From: an uncultured Lachnospiraceae bacterium
Lineage (GTDB): Bacteria > Bacillota > Clostridia > Lachnospirales > Lachnospiraceae
DNA length: 40,547 bases
Assembly (NCBI GenBank): GCA_934351765.1
Contig: CAKRJM010000002.1
Location: 1-40,547 of the forward strand
Direction of reading: 5' to 3'
Part shown: in pieces, positions 32,582 to 40,547 of the stretch
Layout: each line of letters starts with the position of its first letter
Position numbering within the stretch: the first letter of the stretch is position 1
Notes under the pieces: generated by a model
What the model saw: the letters and a program-made list of their open reading frames with translations, nothing else
Told to the model about the DNA's origin: nothing
The model's database searches: none
Program-made: the position numbers and the translations under genes

Positions 32582-32599
32582 TGTGAATTATCATTCACA
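32582..32599 (-). promoter_or_regulatory. Palindromic operator candidate
   Basis: TGTGAAT-TATC-ATTCACA is a perfect 7-bp inverted repeat placed at about +4 to +21 of the promoter at 32610-32638. The position suits repression, probably by the operon's own TetR protein. Confidence 0.7.
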
Positions 32600-32609
32600 T
32601 CATATCTTG

Positions 32610-32638
32610 ATTTTACTATCCAGACGGGACACCGTCAA
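32610..32638 (-). promoter_or_regulatory. Promoter of the aminotransferase-aldolase-kinase operon
   Basis: TTGACG (32638-32633) and TAAAAT (32615-32610) on the minus strand with a 17-bp spacer. Confidence 0.82.
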
Positions 32639-32722
32639 GAAAAAACAGGGCTGAGGAGCCGCATATCGCCCCAATAAATGCTGGATAACCATTTGTGACG
32701 CCGCGAAAAATTTTTCTCGTGC

Positions 32723-32751
32723 TTGACATTCCGGCCGCTTGCGGGTAGAAT
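32723..32751 (+). promoter_or_regulatory. tRNA-Ser promoter
   Basis: TTGACA (32723-32728) and TAGAAT (32746-32751) on the plus strand with a 17-bp spacer. Confidence 0.85.
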
Positions 32752-32766
32752 AGTAGAGTATGACTT

Positions 32767-32852
32767 GGAGACGTATCGAAGTGGTCATAACGAGCTCGAC
32801 TCGAAATCGAGTTGCCCTCCGGGGCACGTGGGTTCAAATCCCACCGTCTCCG
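32767..32852 (+). tRNA. tRNA-Ser(CGA)
   Basis: A class II tRNA: acceptor GGAGACG/CGTCTCC, discriminator G, anticodon stem CTCGA/TCGAG with loop CTCGAAA (anticodon CGA, decoding UCG), a long variable arm built on GCCC/GGGC, and T arm GTGGG-TTCAAAT-CCCAC. CCA is not encoded. Confidence 0.95.
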
Positions 32853-32856
32853 CGCG

Positions 32857-32889
32857 AAAAAACCTGTACACATGTTGTACAGGCTTTTT
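32857..32889. terminator. Bidirectional terminator after tRNA-Ser
   Basis: CCTGTAC (32863-32869) pairs with GTACAGG (32877-32883), flanked by AAAAAA and TTTTT. It also serves the convergent flavodoxin-like gene. Confidence 0.88.
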
Positions 32890-32908
32890 CTTTTTCTATA
32901 ACTATTTT

Positions 32909-33532
32909 TTACCGCACAAAGTTGGTCCTTGTGGGGGCATCCAGTACGGGATGCTCGATGCCGTTCTTCTTTCCAAGCTCGATACAGCGGAGGATCCATG
33001 CCATATTCCTTGCCAGGGTCTCCATGGTTTCCATACCCTCCAGATCCTGTTTTGCCTCTTCGCCATTATGCCCATGAACACTGTTCCAGTAGGTGGATGA
33101 AACGACAGGCATGTTGGAAATGGTCATGTACTTGTTGATCTGATCGAAGGTTGCGGACAGACCGCCGCGTCTTGCACAGACTACGGAAGCAGCAGGCTTG
33201 AACTGAAACAGCTTTCCGCCGGCATAAAAGGCTCGATCCATGAATGCTGTCATGAAACCGGATGCGGATGCGAAATGCACCGGCGTTCCGAAAATAAATC
33301 CATCTGCCGTCTCTGCCTTTTCCAGAGCTTCATTGACCGTATCATGGAAGGCGCAGCGATTGTTGCCCTTCTTTTTACAGACCCTGCAGTCGATACAGGT
33401 CGTTTCTATCTTTCCTACATGAAAAATCTCTGCTTCGATCCCGAGACTTTCCAGAGTATCCGCCACCTTTTTCAGCGCGGTGTACGTGGTTCCTCTTTCG
33501 TGAGGGCTTCCGTTGATCAGTAATACCTTCAT
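32909..33532 (-). CDS. Flavodoxin-family NAD(P)H-dependent reductase
   Basis: This 207-residue protein has a flavodoxin-like fold: MKVLLINGSPHERGTTYTALKKVADTL (phosphate-binding loop), a CIDCRVCKKKGNNRCAFHD segment with four cysteines, and DGFIFGTPVHFASASGFMTAFMDRAF. The compact cysteine set resembles iron-sulfur flavoproteins of anaerobes, so it may bind FMN and an Fe-S cluster. The physiological substrate is unknown. AAGGAGG precedes the ATG. Confidence 0.92.
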   Translation of the reverse strand: MKVLLINGSPHERGTTYTALKKVADTLESLGIEAEIFHVGKIETTCIDCRVCKKKGNNRCAFHDTVNEALEKAETADGFIFGTPVHFASASGFMTAFMDRAFYAGGKLFQFKPAASVVCARRGGLSATFDQINKYMTISNMPVVSSTYWNSVHGHNGEEAKQDLEGMETMETLARNMAWILRCIELGKKNGIEHPVLDAPTRTNFVR

Positions 33533-33629
33533 ATTGCCGCCTCCTTATATTTATTTTCAGAAAGGCCAAAAACCGTTTTACAGGCATGCCTGCGCCGGAT
33601 CTTTGGCCCTTTCCTTTTGCTCTTCGCTT

Positions 33630-35459
33630 TTATTTATTGATCGATGCACGCTTTCTCATTCTGGAATCGAGAATCTTCTTTCTCAGACGCAGATGCTCCG
33701 GTGTTACCTCAAGAAGCTCATCGGTGTCGATGAAATCCAGTGCCTGCTCCAGGCTCATGATCACCGGCGGCACCAGCTTCAGTGCATCATCAGAACCAGA
33801 GGAACGGGTATTGGTCAGATGCTTCGTCTTGCAGACATTGACCTCGATATCCTCCGTCTTGGGGCTTGTTCCCACAACCATACCGGCATAAACCTTTTCG
33901 CCGGGCCCGATAAACAGATTTCCGCGCTCCTGGGCATTGAACAGACCGTAGGTTACGCTCTCGCCGGTTTCAAACGCGATCAGAGAACCCTGGCGACGGT
34001 ACTGGATATCGCCCTTATAAGGTGCATAACCATCGAACAGCTGGTTCATGATACCGTTGCCTTTCGTGTCAGTCATGAAATCGCCGCGGTATCCGATCAG
34101 TCCGCGGGAAGGAATGGAAAACTCCATTCTGGTGTAGCCGGTTCCCGACGGAGACATGCCCTGCAGCTCGCCCTTTCGGAGGGACAGCTTCTGGATCACC
34201 GTACCGGAAAACTCCTCGGGTACATCAATGTAAACAAGCTCCATGGGCTCCAGCTTTCTGCCCTTTTCATCCTGCTTGTAAATAACCTCTGCTTTGCTTA
34301 CCGCAAACTCATAGCCCTCGCGGCGCATATTTTCGATCAGTACGGAAAGATGAAGCTCACCGCGGCCGGAAACCTTGAACCGGTCCGCATCCTCCGTTTC
34401 CTCCACCCGGAGGCTCACATCGGTATTCAGCTCACGGAACAGACGGTCACGCAGATGACGGGAGGTTACATACTTGCCCTCCTGGCCTGCCAGAGGACTG
34501 TCATTGACCATAAAGTGCATGGCAATGGTCGGCTCGGAGATCTTCTGGAACGGGATCGCCACCGGATTCTCCGGAGAGCAGAGCGTATCTCCGATATGAA
34601 GATCCGCAATACCGGAAATCGCCACGATGGAACCGATTCCTGCCTCTGTTACCTCCACCTTATCCAGACCGTCAAACTCATATAGACGGCTTACCTTTAC
34701 CTTTTTGAATTTATCGGGGTCATGATGGTTTACCAGCGCAACCTCCTGGTTTACCTTAATGCTTCCGTTGTCTACCTTGCCGACACCGATCCGTCCCACA
34801 TATTCATTATAATCGATCGTACTGATCAGGATCTGGGTATCTGCCTCCGGATCACCCTCCGGTGCCGGGATATGCTCCAGAATTGTATCAAACAGGGGCT
34901 TCATATCCTTCTTCTCGTCATCCAGCTCTAGAGTCGCATAGCCACCCTTTGCGGAAGCATAGACGAAGGGACAGTCAAGCTGCTCATCGGACGCATCCAG
35001 CTCCAGAAGAAGCTCCAGAACCTCATCGATGACCTCCTTCGGCCTTGCCTCCGGACGGTCGATCTTGTTAATGCATACAATGACGGAAAGATCCAGATCC
35101 AGTGCCTTCTGAAGCACAAACTTGGTCTGGGGCATGGGTCCCTCAAACGCATCTACCACCAGGATTACGCCGTTTACCATCTTTAACACACGTTCTACCT
35201 CGCCGCCGAAGTCCGCATGTCCGGGGGTGTCGATGATATTGATCTTTACATCTTTATACGTTACTGCCGTATTCTTGGACAGGATTGTGATTCCACGTTC
35301 ACGCTCGATGTCATTGGAATCCATGACACGCTCCACCACTTCCTGGTTGGCACGGAATACACCGCTCTGCTTCAGCAGCTCATCCACCAGCGTTGTCTTG
35401 CCATGGTCAACATGGGCAATGATCGCAATGTTTCTTACATCTTCTCGTTTCGTCCTCAT
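33630..35459 (-). CDS. typA: Translational GTPase TypA/BipA
   Basis: This 609-residue EF-G-like GTPase acts on the ribosome in 50S assembly and stress adaptation. G1 is [10 protein letters not shown], followed by [15 protein letters not shown] (G2), [16 protein letters not shown] (G3) and [10 protein letters not shown] (G4). The BipA-specific C-terminal part includes [23 protein letters not shown] and [36 protein letters not shown]. The start at 35459 has GGAGAGA upstream. Earlier in-frame ATGs lie in the promoter and repeat region. Confidence 0.98.
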   Translation of the reverse strand: MRTKREDVRNIAIIAHVDHGKTTLVDELLKQSGVFRANQEVVERVMDSNDIERERGITILSKNTAVTYKDVKINIIDTPGHADFGGEVERVLKMVNGVILVVDAFEGPMPQTKFVLQKALDLDLSVIVCINKIDRPEARPKEVIDEVLELLLELDASDEQLDCPFVYASAKGGYATLELDDEKKDMKPLFDTILEHIPAPEGDPEADTQILISTIDYNEYVGRIGVGKVDNGSIKVNQEVALVNHHDPDKFKKVKVSRLYEFDGLDKVEVTEAGIGSIVAISGIADLHIGDTLCSPENPVAIPFQKISEPTIAMHFMVNDSPLAGQEGKYVTSRHLRDRLFRELNTDVSLRVEETEDADRFKVSGRGELHLSVLIENMRREGYEFAVSKAEVIYKQDEKGRKLEPMELVYIDVPEEFSGTVIQKLSLRKGELQGMSPSGTGYTRMEFSIPSRGLIGYRGDFMTDTKGNGIMNQLFDGYAPYKGDIQYRRQGSLIAFETGESVTYGLFNAQERGNLFIGPGEKVYAGMVVGTSPKTEDIEVNVCKTKHLTNTRSSGSDDALKLVPPVIMSLEQALDFIDTDELLEVTPEHLRLRKKILDSRMRKRASINK

Positions 35460-35532
35460 GATTCTCTCCGCTTTCCCTTTCTGTTTCTCAGGTTCTATGT
35501 CTGTCGTTACGTTCTCATTTACACATCTTCCT

Positions 35533-35562
35533 ATATTAGCACACTCTGTCAAGGGATTGCAA
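35533..35562 (-). promoter_or_regulatory. typA promoter
   Basis: TTGCAA (35562-35557) and TAATAT (35538-35533) with an 18-bp spacer on the minus strand. An additional TTGACA at 35551-35546 has no matching -10 box. Confidence 0.65.
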
Positions 35563-35580
35563 GAAAATTTTAAAGATAAT

Positions 35581-36010
35581 ACACGCAGGAGCCCCACCCA
35601 CCTGCTCCAACCGGCTCCAATCGGAAGTCGCCTCTGGATCATGTGGGCAGTGGGGCTCCTGCTGTACTTATCGGCTAGCAGAGCAGGGCAATAACAATTT
35701 GGGCGACCGCTCTCGCTCAACCCTCGCGGCCAGCGGCACATAACCTTCGCCAGTCGCTATTCACTCCGTCTCAGGAAGTGCCAGGGCTCGGGACGTCCCC
35801 TCTGCAGCCGATATGCACGCTTCCGGCTGTTTGAAAGCCTATCCTGGGCAGTGGAACTCCTGCTGTGCTTATCGGTCGGCAGGTAAGGCAATAATAATTC
35901 GGGATATCGCGGATCCACTGCCCAGACCAGCCAGAGGCAACTAGTGCATGTGCCGGTTGGCTGGCCTGGGTGGAGCCGCGGCAGAATAAAATCGTTACAC
36001 TCGGGACATA
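35581..36010. repeat. Non-coding region of direct and inverted repeats between typA and mscS
   Basis: Two direct copies about 58 bp long lie 201 bp apart (35645-35703 and 35846-35903), sharing CTCCTGCTGT and CTTATCGG. Copy 1 is linked to a perfect 13-bp inverted repeat GCAGGAGCCCCAC/GTGGGGCTCCTGC (35585-35597 with 35650-35662). Copy 2 has an 11-bp one, CTGGGCAGTGG/CCACTGCCCAG (35844-35854 with 35915-35925). A third pair is CCAGCCA/TGGCTGG (35927-35933 with 35958-35964). No ORF with a ribosome site is supported. It could be a degenerate repeat family or a structured RNA; I do not recognise it as SRP, RNase P, 6S or tmRNA. Confidence 0.8.
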
Positions 36011-36019
36011 CCCGCCTGC

Positions 36020-36904
36020 TTAACTGTTTCGAATGTGTACATCGACCTGCCCATAAGGAATCTCGATTCCGGCGTCGTCCAGTGCCTCTTTGATGGCTTC
36101 GGTGATGCGCCATCTGCATTTCCAGTATTCATCGGTCTTGACCCACATCCGGCAGCCAATGGTCACGGCGCTGTCGTCCAGGCCGGACACGAATGCAAAC
36201 CGCTCCTCGTCCTTTAATACCATAGGATCTGCTTCCATGACACGCTCCAGTATTGCCTTGGCCTGCTTCATGTCCGCTTCGTAGGAAATACCTACAAGCA
36301 ATTCCAGAAGCCGCTTGTCCTGAGCCGTTACGTTGGTCATGCTGCTGTTGGCCAGGGTTCCGTTCGGCACCACGATCACCCGGTTGTCCATGGTCACCAG
36401 TGTCGTATAAACCAGCCCGATGCTCTTGACCTTTCCCTCATTTTTATGACTGTCCTCAATGATATAATCGCCCACCTTAAAGGGCTTTAAAATCAGGATC
36501 AGCAGACCGCCGGCAAAATTTCCCAGGCTGCCCTGAAGGGCAAGACCAAGGGCCACGGTCACAGAGCTGGCCACCGTGGCAAAGGCCGTCGGCTGGACCC
36601 CAACCACTGCCAGGATCAGGAGTACCAGAAGAATGTAGCCTGCTGCCTTTACCAGCATCTTCACAAACTTCTTGACGGTCAGTTCTGTCCCGCCCCGCTC
36701 CATGGATTTGTCTACCAGCTTGACGCACAGGCTGATCAGCTTCCTTCCGACCAGAAACATAAGAAGTGCCACCAGCGCCTTCAGTCCGAAAAAGACCGCC
36801 TTGGAGGGCAGACTTCCGAAGATCTCCTGAAACCTGCTTCCCATAGTATCCTTCGCCTGCTCTACCGCCCCGGCCATATCCGCCGCGATGGTCTCCTCTG
36901 TCAT
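36020..36904 (-). CDS. mscS: Small-conductance mechanosensitive channel MscS family
   Basis: This 294-residue protein has membrane segments at about residues 36-55 and 78-105, and the pore helix SSVTVALGLALQGSLGNFAGGLLILILKPFKVGDYI, the MscS signature, followed by the beta domain (VYTTLVTMDNRVIVVPNGTLANSSMTN). It opens on osmotic downshock to release solutes. The ATG at 36904 has GAGG 9 nt upstream; a TTG at 36919 directly after the glgB stop is an alternative. It is 15 bp after glgB and probably co-transcribed. Confidence 0.94.
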   Translation of the reverse strand: MTEETIAADMAGAVEQAKDTMGSRFQEIFGSLPSKAVFFGLKALVALLMFLVGRKLISLCVKLVDKSMERGGTELTVKKFVKMLVKAAGYILLVLLILAVVGVQPTAFATVASSVTVALGLALQGSLGNFAGGLLILILKPFKVGDYIIEDSHKNEGKVKSIGLVYTTLVTMDNRVIVVPNGTLANSSMTNVTAQDKRLLELLVGISYEADMKQAKAILERVMEADPMVLKDEERFAFVSGLDDSAVTIGCRMWVKTDEYWKCRWRITEAIKEALDDAGIEIPYGQVDVHIRNS

Positions 36905-36919
36905 CAGCAAAAACCTCAA

Positions 36920-39322
36920 TTACTCTTCCTCCATAATCGCTTTCCGTACCTTCGCCACACCGGCCGTCTTTCCTCTGGAACGCTTTGCCGCCGGTTTTTT
37001 CTTCGCTGCCTTATTGTCCGTCACCGTCTCCGGCATGGGCTCATAGCGGAACACCTGGATTCCCAGCGGAGCTGCTTTAATGGTAATAGACTGCTCCCGC
37101 TCATCTGTCTCTGCCGCCTTGCTCTGCTTTACCCTGGGGTTCACCACGCCGGTTCCGCCGTATTTTTCCGCATCGCTGTTGAAAATTTCCTTATATTTTC
37201 CACGGAACGGAACGCCGATCCGGTATGCCTCATGGGCCACCGGAACGAAATTGCAGACCACCAGGAGCGTATCCTCCGGATTTCTCCCCTTTCGCAGGAA
37301 CACCACCATGTTCTCCTCCGCGTTGGTGCAGTTGATCCACTCAAAGCCATCGCTTTCATCGTCCAGCTCCCAGAGGGCCCGGTTTTCCTGATAAAAATGA
37401 TTCAGATCCTTCACATACTCCTGCATACGACTGTGGATCTTATATTTTAACAGATACCACTGAAGCTCCTCCTTCTCATTCCACTCATCCATCTGGGCAA
37501 ACTCCTGGCCCATGAATAACAGCTTCCTCCCCGGATGGAGCATCATGAAGCCGTAGGCCGCCCGCAGGTTGGCAAACTTCTGCTCGAAGGTCTCCCCCGG
37601 CATCTTCCCGACCATGGAGCCCTTCCCATGGACCACTTCATCATGAGACAGCACCAGAATAAAGCGCTCACTGTAGGCATAGACCATGCTGAAGGTCAGC
37701 TCTCCGTAATGATACGTCCGATACAACGGATCGCACTGCATATAGCCAAGAAAATCGTTCATCCAGCCCATGTTCCATTTATAATCAAAGCCGACTGCCC
37801 CATCGTCCACATCGCCGGTGATCCGCGGCCATGCCGTCGATTCCTCGGCAATGAGCACCGTTCCGATCTTCTTCTTTTTAAAGATCGAATTCAGATGCTT
37901 CAAAAGCTCCAGAGCCTCCAGATTTTCGTTACCGCCATAAATATTCGGGAGCCATTCCCCGTCATTTTTTCCGTAATCCAGATATAACATGGAAGCCACC
38001 GCATCCATGCGGATTCCGTCGGCATGATACTCCCTTGCCCAGTAAAGGGCGTTGGCAATCAGGAAATTGGAAACCTGCGGACGGCCGTAATCAAAGATCA
38101 GGGTGCCCCAGTGGGGATGCGCGCCCCGTCTCGGATCTCCATGCTCATAAAGAGGCTCCCCGTCAAAAGCCGCCAGTCCGAAGGCATCTCTGGGAAAATG
38201 GGCCGGAACCCAGTCCAGGATCACGCCGATCCCCTCCTGATGCATCATATCCATAAAGGCCTTAAAATCCTCCGGCGAGCCGTAACGGCTGGTGGGTGCA
38301 TAATATCCGGTCACCTGATAGCCCCAGGATTCATCGAGAGGGTGTTCCATGACCGGCATAAGCTCCACATGGGTATAGCCCATCTCCTTCGCATAAGCTG
38401 CCAGCTCCGGCGCGATCTGCCGGTAATTCAGGAATTCTTCTTCCGGTTTCGTATCATGATCTGAGCCGGAGGCTGTTCTGTTCGTCCCGTCCTTTTCGGC
38501 TTCCGTTGTTTTCTCCGCCTTTTCCGGCTTTCTCCAGGAGCCTAAATGGACCTCATAAATATTCATGGGACCGCTTGTTAAGGTTCCGTGCTCCAGCCGT
38601 TTTTCCTTATCCTCCTCCCAGTCCTTATCCTGCCAGGAATAACCGGAGACATCGCAAACCACCGATGCATTGGCCGGACGGACCTCGGAAGAAAATCCAT
38701 AAGGATCTGCCTTCAGGAAGGGCAGCCCATTTTTTCCTTTAATCTCATATTTATACAGTGCCCCGGCTTCCACACCCGGAACAAACAGTTCAAAGATCCC
38801 GGAATCTCCCAGCTTTTCCATCTGGTGACGTCTGCCGTCCCAGAGATTGAAATCGCCGACCACGCTCACGCGCATGGCGTTCGGTGCCCAGACTGAGAAG
38901 GAAACGCCGGACACGCCGTCCAGGGTCATGGGGTGCGCCCCCATTTTCTCGTAAATCTCATAATGGATTCCTGCCGCAAACCGCTTCAGATCCTGCTCCG
39001 TATATACCGATGGAAACCGGTACGGATCCTCCTCACTCCGGCGCGTGCCGTCCGCCCAGAACACCTCATAATGATAGGACGGAAGCTTTGTTCCCGGGAT
39101 CAGCGCCGCAAAAAAGCCTGCCTCGTCCACCTGCTCCATGGAAATATGCTTCTTTTTATTCGTCACAATCTCCACGGTTTCTGCCTCCGGGAAAAAGGCC
39201 TGAACCAGAATCCCGTGTTCTGTTTTATGAGCGCCGAGAAGCTCCTTTGGCCTCTGGCTTTCCGAATATACAACGGCCTCGATTTCCGGCCAGTCCATCA
39301 GTTCATATAATTGTTTCTCCAT
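36920..39322 (-). CDS. glgB: 1,4-alpha-glucan branching enzyme
   Basis: This 800-residue GH13 enzyme makes alpha-1,6 branches in glycogen. It has two N-terminal beta domains (the second with GVSFSVWAPNAMRVSVVGDFNLWDGRRHQM), then the barrel with WVPAHFPRDAFGL, DGIRMDAVASMLY (nucleophile Asp), VLIAEESTAWP (acid/base Glu) and LVLSHDEVVHGKGSM. An acidic, charged insert (about residues 275-300, KPEKAEKTTEAEKDG) lies before the barrel, and a lysine/arginine-rich tail of about 30 residues follows the C-terminal domain. Both are unusual additions. The ATG at 39322 has CAGGAGGG upstream. No other glycogen gene is in the window. Confidence 0.97.
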   Translation of the reverse strand: MEKQLYELMDWPEIEAVVYSESQRPKELLGAHKTEHGILVQAFFPEAETVEIVTNKKKHISMEQVDEAGFFAALIPGTKLPSYHYEVFWADGTRRSEEDPYRFPSVYTEQDLKRFAAGIHYEIYEKMGAHPMTLDGVSGVSFSVWAPNAMRVSVVGDFNLWDGRRHQMEKLGDSGIFELFVPGVEAGALYKYEIKGKNGLPFLKADPYGFSSEVRPANASVVCDVSGYSWQDKDWEEDKEKRLEHGTLTSGPMNIYEVHLGSWRKPEKAEKTTEAEKDGTNRTASGSDHDTKPEEEFLNYRQIAPELAAYAKEMGYTHVELMPVMEHPLDESWGYQVTGYYAPTSRYGSPEDFKAFMDMMHQEGIGVILDWVPAHFPRDAFGLAAFDGEPLYEHGDPRRGAHPHWGTLIFDYGRPQVSNFLIANALYWAREYHADGIRMDAVASMLYLDYGKNDGEWLPNIYGGNENLEALELLKHLNSIFKKKKIGTVLIAEESTAWPRITGDVDDGAVGFDYKWNMGWMNDFLGYMQCDPLYRTYHYGELTFSMVYAYSERFILVLSHDEVVHGKGSMVGKMPGETFEQKFANLRAAYGFMMLHPGRKLLFMGQEFAQMDEWNEKEELQWYLLKYKIHSRMQEYVKDLNHFYQENRALWELDDESDGFEWINCTNAEENMVVFLRKGRNPEDTLLVVCNFVPVAHEAYRIGVPFRGKYKEIFNSDAEKYGGTGVVNPRVKQSKAAETDEREQSITIKAAPLGIQVFRYEPMPETVTDNKAAKKKPAAKRSRGKTAGVAKVRKAIMEEE

Positions 39323-39409
39323 AATCTGCCCTCCTGCCGCCTCCCGCTGTGAGGCAGCCCCTCGTCCAGTCCGATTCATACAATTTGTGATATGTTTGCT
39401 TCTCTTTTC

Positions 39410-39438
39410 AGTATACGTTTTTTTTCGAACAAACACAA
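39410..39438 (-). promoter_or_regulatory. glgB promoter
   Basis: TATACT (39415-39410) with TTGTGT (39438-39433) 17 bp upstream on the minus strand; an A run fills the spacer. Confidence 0.6.
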
Positions 39439-39490
39439 GATGAACATGATCCGGTTAAACTCAAAAACACCCACTCCTCCCTCATGCTCC

Positions 39491-39525
39491 ATCAGGAAAC
39501 ACTGAAAAAAGATCAGGTGTTTTTT
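39491..39525. terminator. Possible terminator between ABC transporter and glgB
   Basis: AAACACTGA and TCAGGTGTTT pair around an A-rich loop and end in TTTTTTG on the plus strand. On the minus strand, where it would be needed, the T run falls in the loop, so its efficiency there is doubtful. Confidence 0.4.
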
Positions 39526-39528
39526 GTA

Positions 39529-40287
39529 TTATGACACTTCCAGAATACTGTTTATGAGGTGTCTGGTATAGGAATTTTCAGGATCATTAAGCACTTTTTT
39601 TGTTTCTCCCGCTTCAATGATTCTTCCGTCCTGCATGACCATGATCTGTTCGCACAGTCCCTGCACCAGCGCCAGATCATGGGAAATAAACAGCAGTGAC
39701 AGACCATACTCCTCCCGAAGTCCGCACAGAAGCTCTGCAATCTGTGCCTGTACACTAACATCCAGCGCGCTTGTCACCTCATCACAGACAAGAAGCTTCG
39801 GACGGACAGAAATGGCACGTGCGATCGCAGCCCGTTGACATTCCCCGCCGCTCATCTGTGACGGATACCGGTTTAAAAAGGCTTCACTAAGCCCTACCCG
39901 CTTTAACAGCAATGCAGCCTGCTCCATGGCCTCTTTTTTCGATACTCCGAAATTTCTCTGTACTCTGGCAATACTGTCTCCGATCGTCCTCCTGGGATCA
40001 AACGATTCTGCCGGAAGCTGGAATACCATCTGGATCGTTTGATAAACAGACCTGGGAAACGGATACGGAACCGGTCTTTCCCCGATCAGGATCCGGCCGG
40101 AATCCGGCTTCCGTAATCCCAGAAGCAGTCGTGCCAGCGTACTTTTTCCGCAGCCGCTTTCCCCAACCAGACCGACAAATGCTCCTTCCTCGACAGAAAA
40201 CGAAACCTCATTGACTGCATGTACCACTCTTCCTGTCTTTCCGGAGAAGAAGCTTACATCGAGCTTTTCTGTTTCTATAAGCTTCAT
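39529..40287 (-). CDS. Oligopeptide/dipeptide ABC transporter, ATP-binding protein (DppF/AppF type)
   Basis: This 252-residue ATPase has Walker A GESGCGKSTLARLLLG, the Q-loop MVFQLPAESFDPRRTIGDSI, signature MSGGECQRAAIARAI, Walker B LLVCDEVTSALDVSVQAQI and the H-loop ISHDLALV. The DEVTSALD and SFDPRRTI forms are those of the second ATPase of peptide or nickel importers. The ATG at 40287 has GGGGGAGG upstream and overlaps the preceding partner gene by 4 nt (ATGA). It is the last gene of its operon in the window. Confidence 0.94.
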   Translation of the reverse strand: MKLIETEKLDVSFFSGKTGRVVHAVNEVSFSVEEGAFVGLVGESGCGKSTLARLLLGLRKPDSGRILIGERPVPYPFPRSVYQTIQMVFQLPAESFDPRRTIGDSIARVQRNFGVSKKEAMEQAALLLKRVGLSEAFLNRYPSQMSGGECQRAAIARAISVRPKLLVCDEVTSALDVSVQAQIAELLCGLREEYGLSLLFISHDLALVQGLCEQIMVMQDGRIIEAGETKKVLNDPENSYTRHLINSILEVS

Positions 40288-40547
40288 AATCCTCCCCCTG
40301 TTCCTTTGTTCCGGCATCTTACAAAATGCCCCGGCTCCGCCTCCCGAAGGCCGGGAAGCTCCGCACTGCATTCCCTTCCGGCAAGCGGGCAGCTTTTCTG
40401 ATAAGGACATCCAGCGCTTCGGACACTGTCTTCCACGATCCGTATCCCCTTCGGCGCCGGCTTTTTCATGGACGGCACCGCACGGATCAGATTTTCTGTA
40501 TACGGATGCATCGGCCTTCTGATCACAGCCTCTTTTGTTCCATATTC
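40284..40547 (-). CDS. Oligopeptide/dipeptide ABC transporter, ATP-binding protein (DppD type), C-terminal part
   Basis: Only the last 87 codons are inside the window; the frame is open to the right edge. The tail EAVIRRPMHPYTENLIRAVPSMKK is the HPYT motif of peptide-transporter ATPases, followed by a cysteine-containing end (CPYQKSCPLAGREC) usual in DppD/OppD. It pairs with the downstream DppF-type ATPase, and the permease and binding-protein genes should lie further right. Confidence 0.9.
   Translation of the reverse strand, partial: EYGTKEAVIRRPMHPYTENLIRAVPSMKKPAPKGIRIVEDSVRSAGCPYQKSCPLAGRECSAELPGLREAEPGHFVRCRNKGTGGGL

Noticed and set aside
33513..34685. A 390-codon plus-strand ORF
   Set aside because: It is antisense to typA and shows no domain.
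35581..36010. SRP RNA, RNase P RNA, 6S RNA or tmRNA
   Set aside because: None of their conserved core motifs was found in the structured repeats.

Overview
The window looks like a chromosomal segment from a low-to-mid GC anaerobic Firmicute, most likely a Lachnospiraceae (Clostridia) member. The reasons are Clostridia-type gene content (type I-C CRISPR-Cas, a ThiW-type thiazole transporter, a DUF1540 protein, a C_GCAxxG_C_C protein, a T-box-controlled thrS, an L20-type leader before infC-rpmI-rplT), strong AGGAGG-like ribosome binding sites, and TTGACA/TATAAT promoters with 17-bp spacers. This assignment is inference; no ribosomal RNA is present.

Region 1 (1-9070) is a complete minus-strand type I-C CRISPR-Cas locus: cas3-cas5c-cas8c-cas7c-cas4-cas1-cas2, then a leader and the first three repeats of an array that runs off the left edge. 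The most notable thing in the window lies just upstream of cas3. A short plus-strand transcription unit (promoter 8396-8425, RNA about 8432-8540) carries a degenerate copy of the CRISPR repeat. Its 5' crRNA handle is almost perfectly kept. A short guide follows that matches, in exact register and beside a TTC PAM, a site (8316-8332) about 10 bp upstream of the cas -35 box. The only mismatches within 17 nt are at positions 6, 10 and 12; 6 and 12 are positions that type I Cascade flips out. This looks like a crRNA-like RNA through which Cascade represses its own operon. A tandem 115-bp repeat and a bidirectional terminator separate the locus from the next operon.

Region 2 (9094-14357) is a thiamine operon, thiW-thiM-thiE-HAD phosphatase-thiD-thiC, under a TPP riboswitch with an intrinsic terminator. 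It makes the pyrimidine moiety de novo (ThiC, ThiD), salvages the thiazole (ThiW, ThiM) and joins them (ThiE). The HAD protein sits where a TMP-processing enzyme would be expected.

Region 3 (14454-22175) holds housekeeping genes: tRNA-Pro(AGG), infC-rpmI-rplT with an attenuated leader and an ATT start, a polar amino-acid ABC transporter, a hexapeptide acetyltransferase, a DUF1540 protein, and thrS behind a T-box with an ACC specifier.

Region 4 (22178-27207) has a C_GCAxxG_C_C protein and two tandem homocysteine methyltransferase paralogues on the minus strand. A PHP-type histidinol phosphatase and a uracil/xanthine permease with a leader terminator are on the plus strand.

Region 5 (27214-32638) is an uncharacterised minus-strand operon: class III aminotransferase, two-domain class II aldolase, TetR regulator, FGGY sugar kinase and GtrA membrane protein. 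Its promoter carries a palindrome just after the predicted transcription start, a likely operator for the operon's own TetR protein.

Region 6 (32723-40547) holds tRNA-Ser(CGA), a flavodoxin-like reductase, typA, about 430 bp of highly structured non-coding repeats, mscS, glgB and the end of an oligopeptide ABC transporter operon cut by the right edge.
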